From Clostridia bacterium (GTDB lineage: Bacteria; Bacillota; Clostridia; UBA1381): a DNA stretch of 7,228 nucleotides. The position numbers and the translations under genes were made by a program. Where the stretch lies: the NCBI GenBank assembly GCA_017420825.1, contig JAFQNU010000208.1, positions 1-7,228 of the forward strand, given 5' to 3'. This document shows positions 6,937-7,228 of the stretch, piece after piece (the stretch's first letter is position 1; each line of letters opens with the position of its first letter). The notes below the pieces were generated by a model, which saw only the letters and a list, made by a program, of their open reading frames with translations, did not search any database and was not told the origin of the DNA.

Positions 6937-6988
6937 AAATGGGCTGTAATCAACCTGATTTAAAAAATCGTTTTGATACAGCCCATTT
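6937..6988. terminator. Long inverted repeat between convergent genes, probable bidirectional terminator
   Basis: AAATGGGCTGTA (6937-6948) and TACAGCCCATTT (6977-6988) are perfect 12-bp inverted repeats. If one A is bulged, pairing extends through ATCAA/TTGAT (6949-6953 with 6973-6977) to about 16 bp, with a second small hairpin (GATTT/AAATC, 6957-6969) inside. It fills the gap between the exporter stop (6935) and the stop of the opposite gene (6994), which suits a shared terminator. Neither side has a strong T-run beyond the arm (TTT on +, TTTT on -), so efficiency is uncertain. Confidence 0.6.
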
Positions 6989-6993
6989 AAACA

Positions 6994-7228
6994 TTAATAT
7001 CCTATACTCTTTAAATAATCTCTGCTCTTTTTAGCATTTTCAAGTGAGTCATTGTCGTAGGAGTTATCCTGTTCAACAATAAGATATCCTGCACCTGCTT
7101 TAATACTTGCCTCTACAATAGCCTTAACGTCCTGTAAGCCGTAGCCGACAGGTCTGAATTCGAATTTATTGTCTTCCTTATTATCATTCTTAATTTCGTT
7201 GCCATTTTCGTCTATCAAAGCATAAACA
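6994..7228 (-). CDS. C-terminal fragment of a probable sugar phosphate isomerase/epimerase (TIM barrel)
   Basis: The last 77 residues and the stop codon of a - strand gene are present. The frame is open to the right edge, so the 5' part lies outside the window, and a TTG at 7216-7218 should not be taken as the start. The fragment begins with a polar, Asn/Lys/Asp-rich stretch, then RPVGYGLQDVKAIVEASIKA, a hydrophobic strand ending in YLIVEQD, and a closing helix NAKKSRDYLKSIGY. This pattern (Gly-rich turn, D..AI helix, strand with VEQD, terminal Y.YLKS.G) is characteristic of the last barrel unit of the xylose isomerase-like/AP endonuclease 2 family, annotated as sugar phosphate isomerase/epimerase. 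Full members are usually about 250-300 residues. Substrate and pathway cannot be inferred. It is transcribed towards the ABC exporter genes and is not part of their operon. Confidence 0.75.
   Translation of the reverse strand, partial: VYALIDENGNEIKNDNKEDNKFEFRPVGYGLQDVKAIVEASIKAGAGYLIVEQDNSYDNDSLENAKKSRDYLKSIGY

Noticed and set aside
6994..7218. Complete 74-codon small protein starting at TTG 7218 on the - strand
   Set aside because: The frame stays open to the window edge, and the visible residues match the end of a TIM-barrel protein, so it is the tail of a longer gene.
1..7228. Search for a new defence, mobile or CRISPR-like system
   Set aside because: All substantial genes are recognised metabolic or transport families. 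No repeat-spacer pattern, transposase, integrase, attachment site or toxin-antitoxin pair is visible.

Overview
The window looks like chromosomal DNA from a low-GC, Gram-positive anaerobe, most likely in the class Clostridia. The basis is AT-rich coding with many AAA, ATA and AGA codons, strong GGAGG-type ribosome binding sites, tight gene packing, and protein sequences that resemble Firmicute/Thermotoga homologues. The genus cannot be named from the sequence.

Positions 1-3259 hold a three-gene operon on the + strand. It encodes an Ldh-family (type 2 malate/lactate) dehydrogenase (92-1204), a short bacterial malic enzyme (1206-2378) and a HAD-IIA phosphatase (2388-3182). The gaps are 1 and 9 bases, and a clear intrinsic terminator at 3228-3259 closes the operon. 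A hairpin followed by seven T residues lies in front of the first ribosome binding site. It is either the terminator of an upstream gene or an attenuator of this operon. The first two enzymes could work in series: oxaloacetate to malate with NADH, then malate to pyruvate and CO2 with NAD(P)+. The phosphatase may be a housekeeping or metabolite-repair enzyme.

Positions 3260-6988 hold a second, independently promoted unit. It has a near-consensus sigma-A-type promoter (TTGACA, 17 bp, TATTAT), repeat elements just upstream of it, a very short leader, and two ABC exporter half-transporters (3364-5097 and 5094-6935) joined by an ATGA overlap. Their motifs show a heterodimeric exporter of the TM287/288 type. 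The first subunit has lost the catalytic Glu and the switch His (Asp and Gln instead), and the second has a non-canonical LSEGQ signature. The substitutions fall so that one ATP site is degenerate and the other intact.

Positions 6937-7228 hold a long inverted repeat between convergent genes and the 3' end of a - strand gene. That gene looks like a sugar phosphate isomerase/epimerase (TIM barrel) and runs off the right edge.

I see no mobile element, CRISPR array, tRNA or rRNA, and no clearly new system. The genes are recognisable families. The points of interest are regulatory: the leader hairpin, the repeats before the exporter promoter, an eight-codon upstream ORF overlapping the exporter start, and the long hairpin at the convergent junction. 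The first operon's pairing of genes is also of some metabolic interest.
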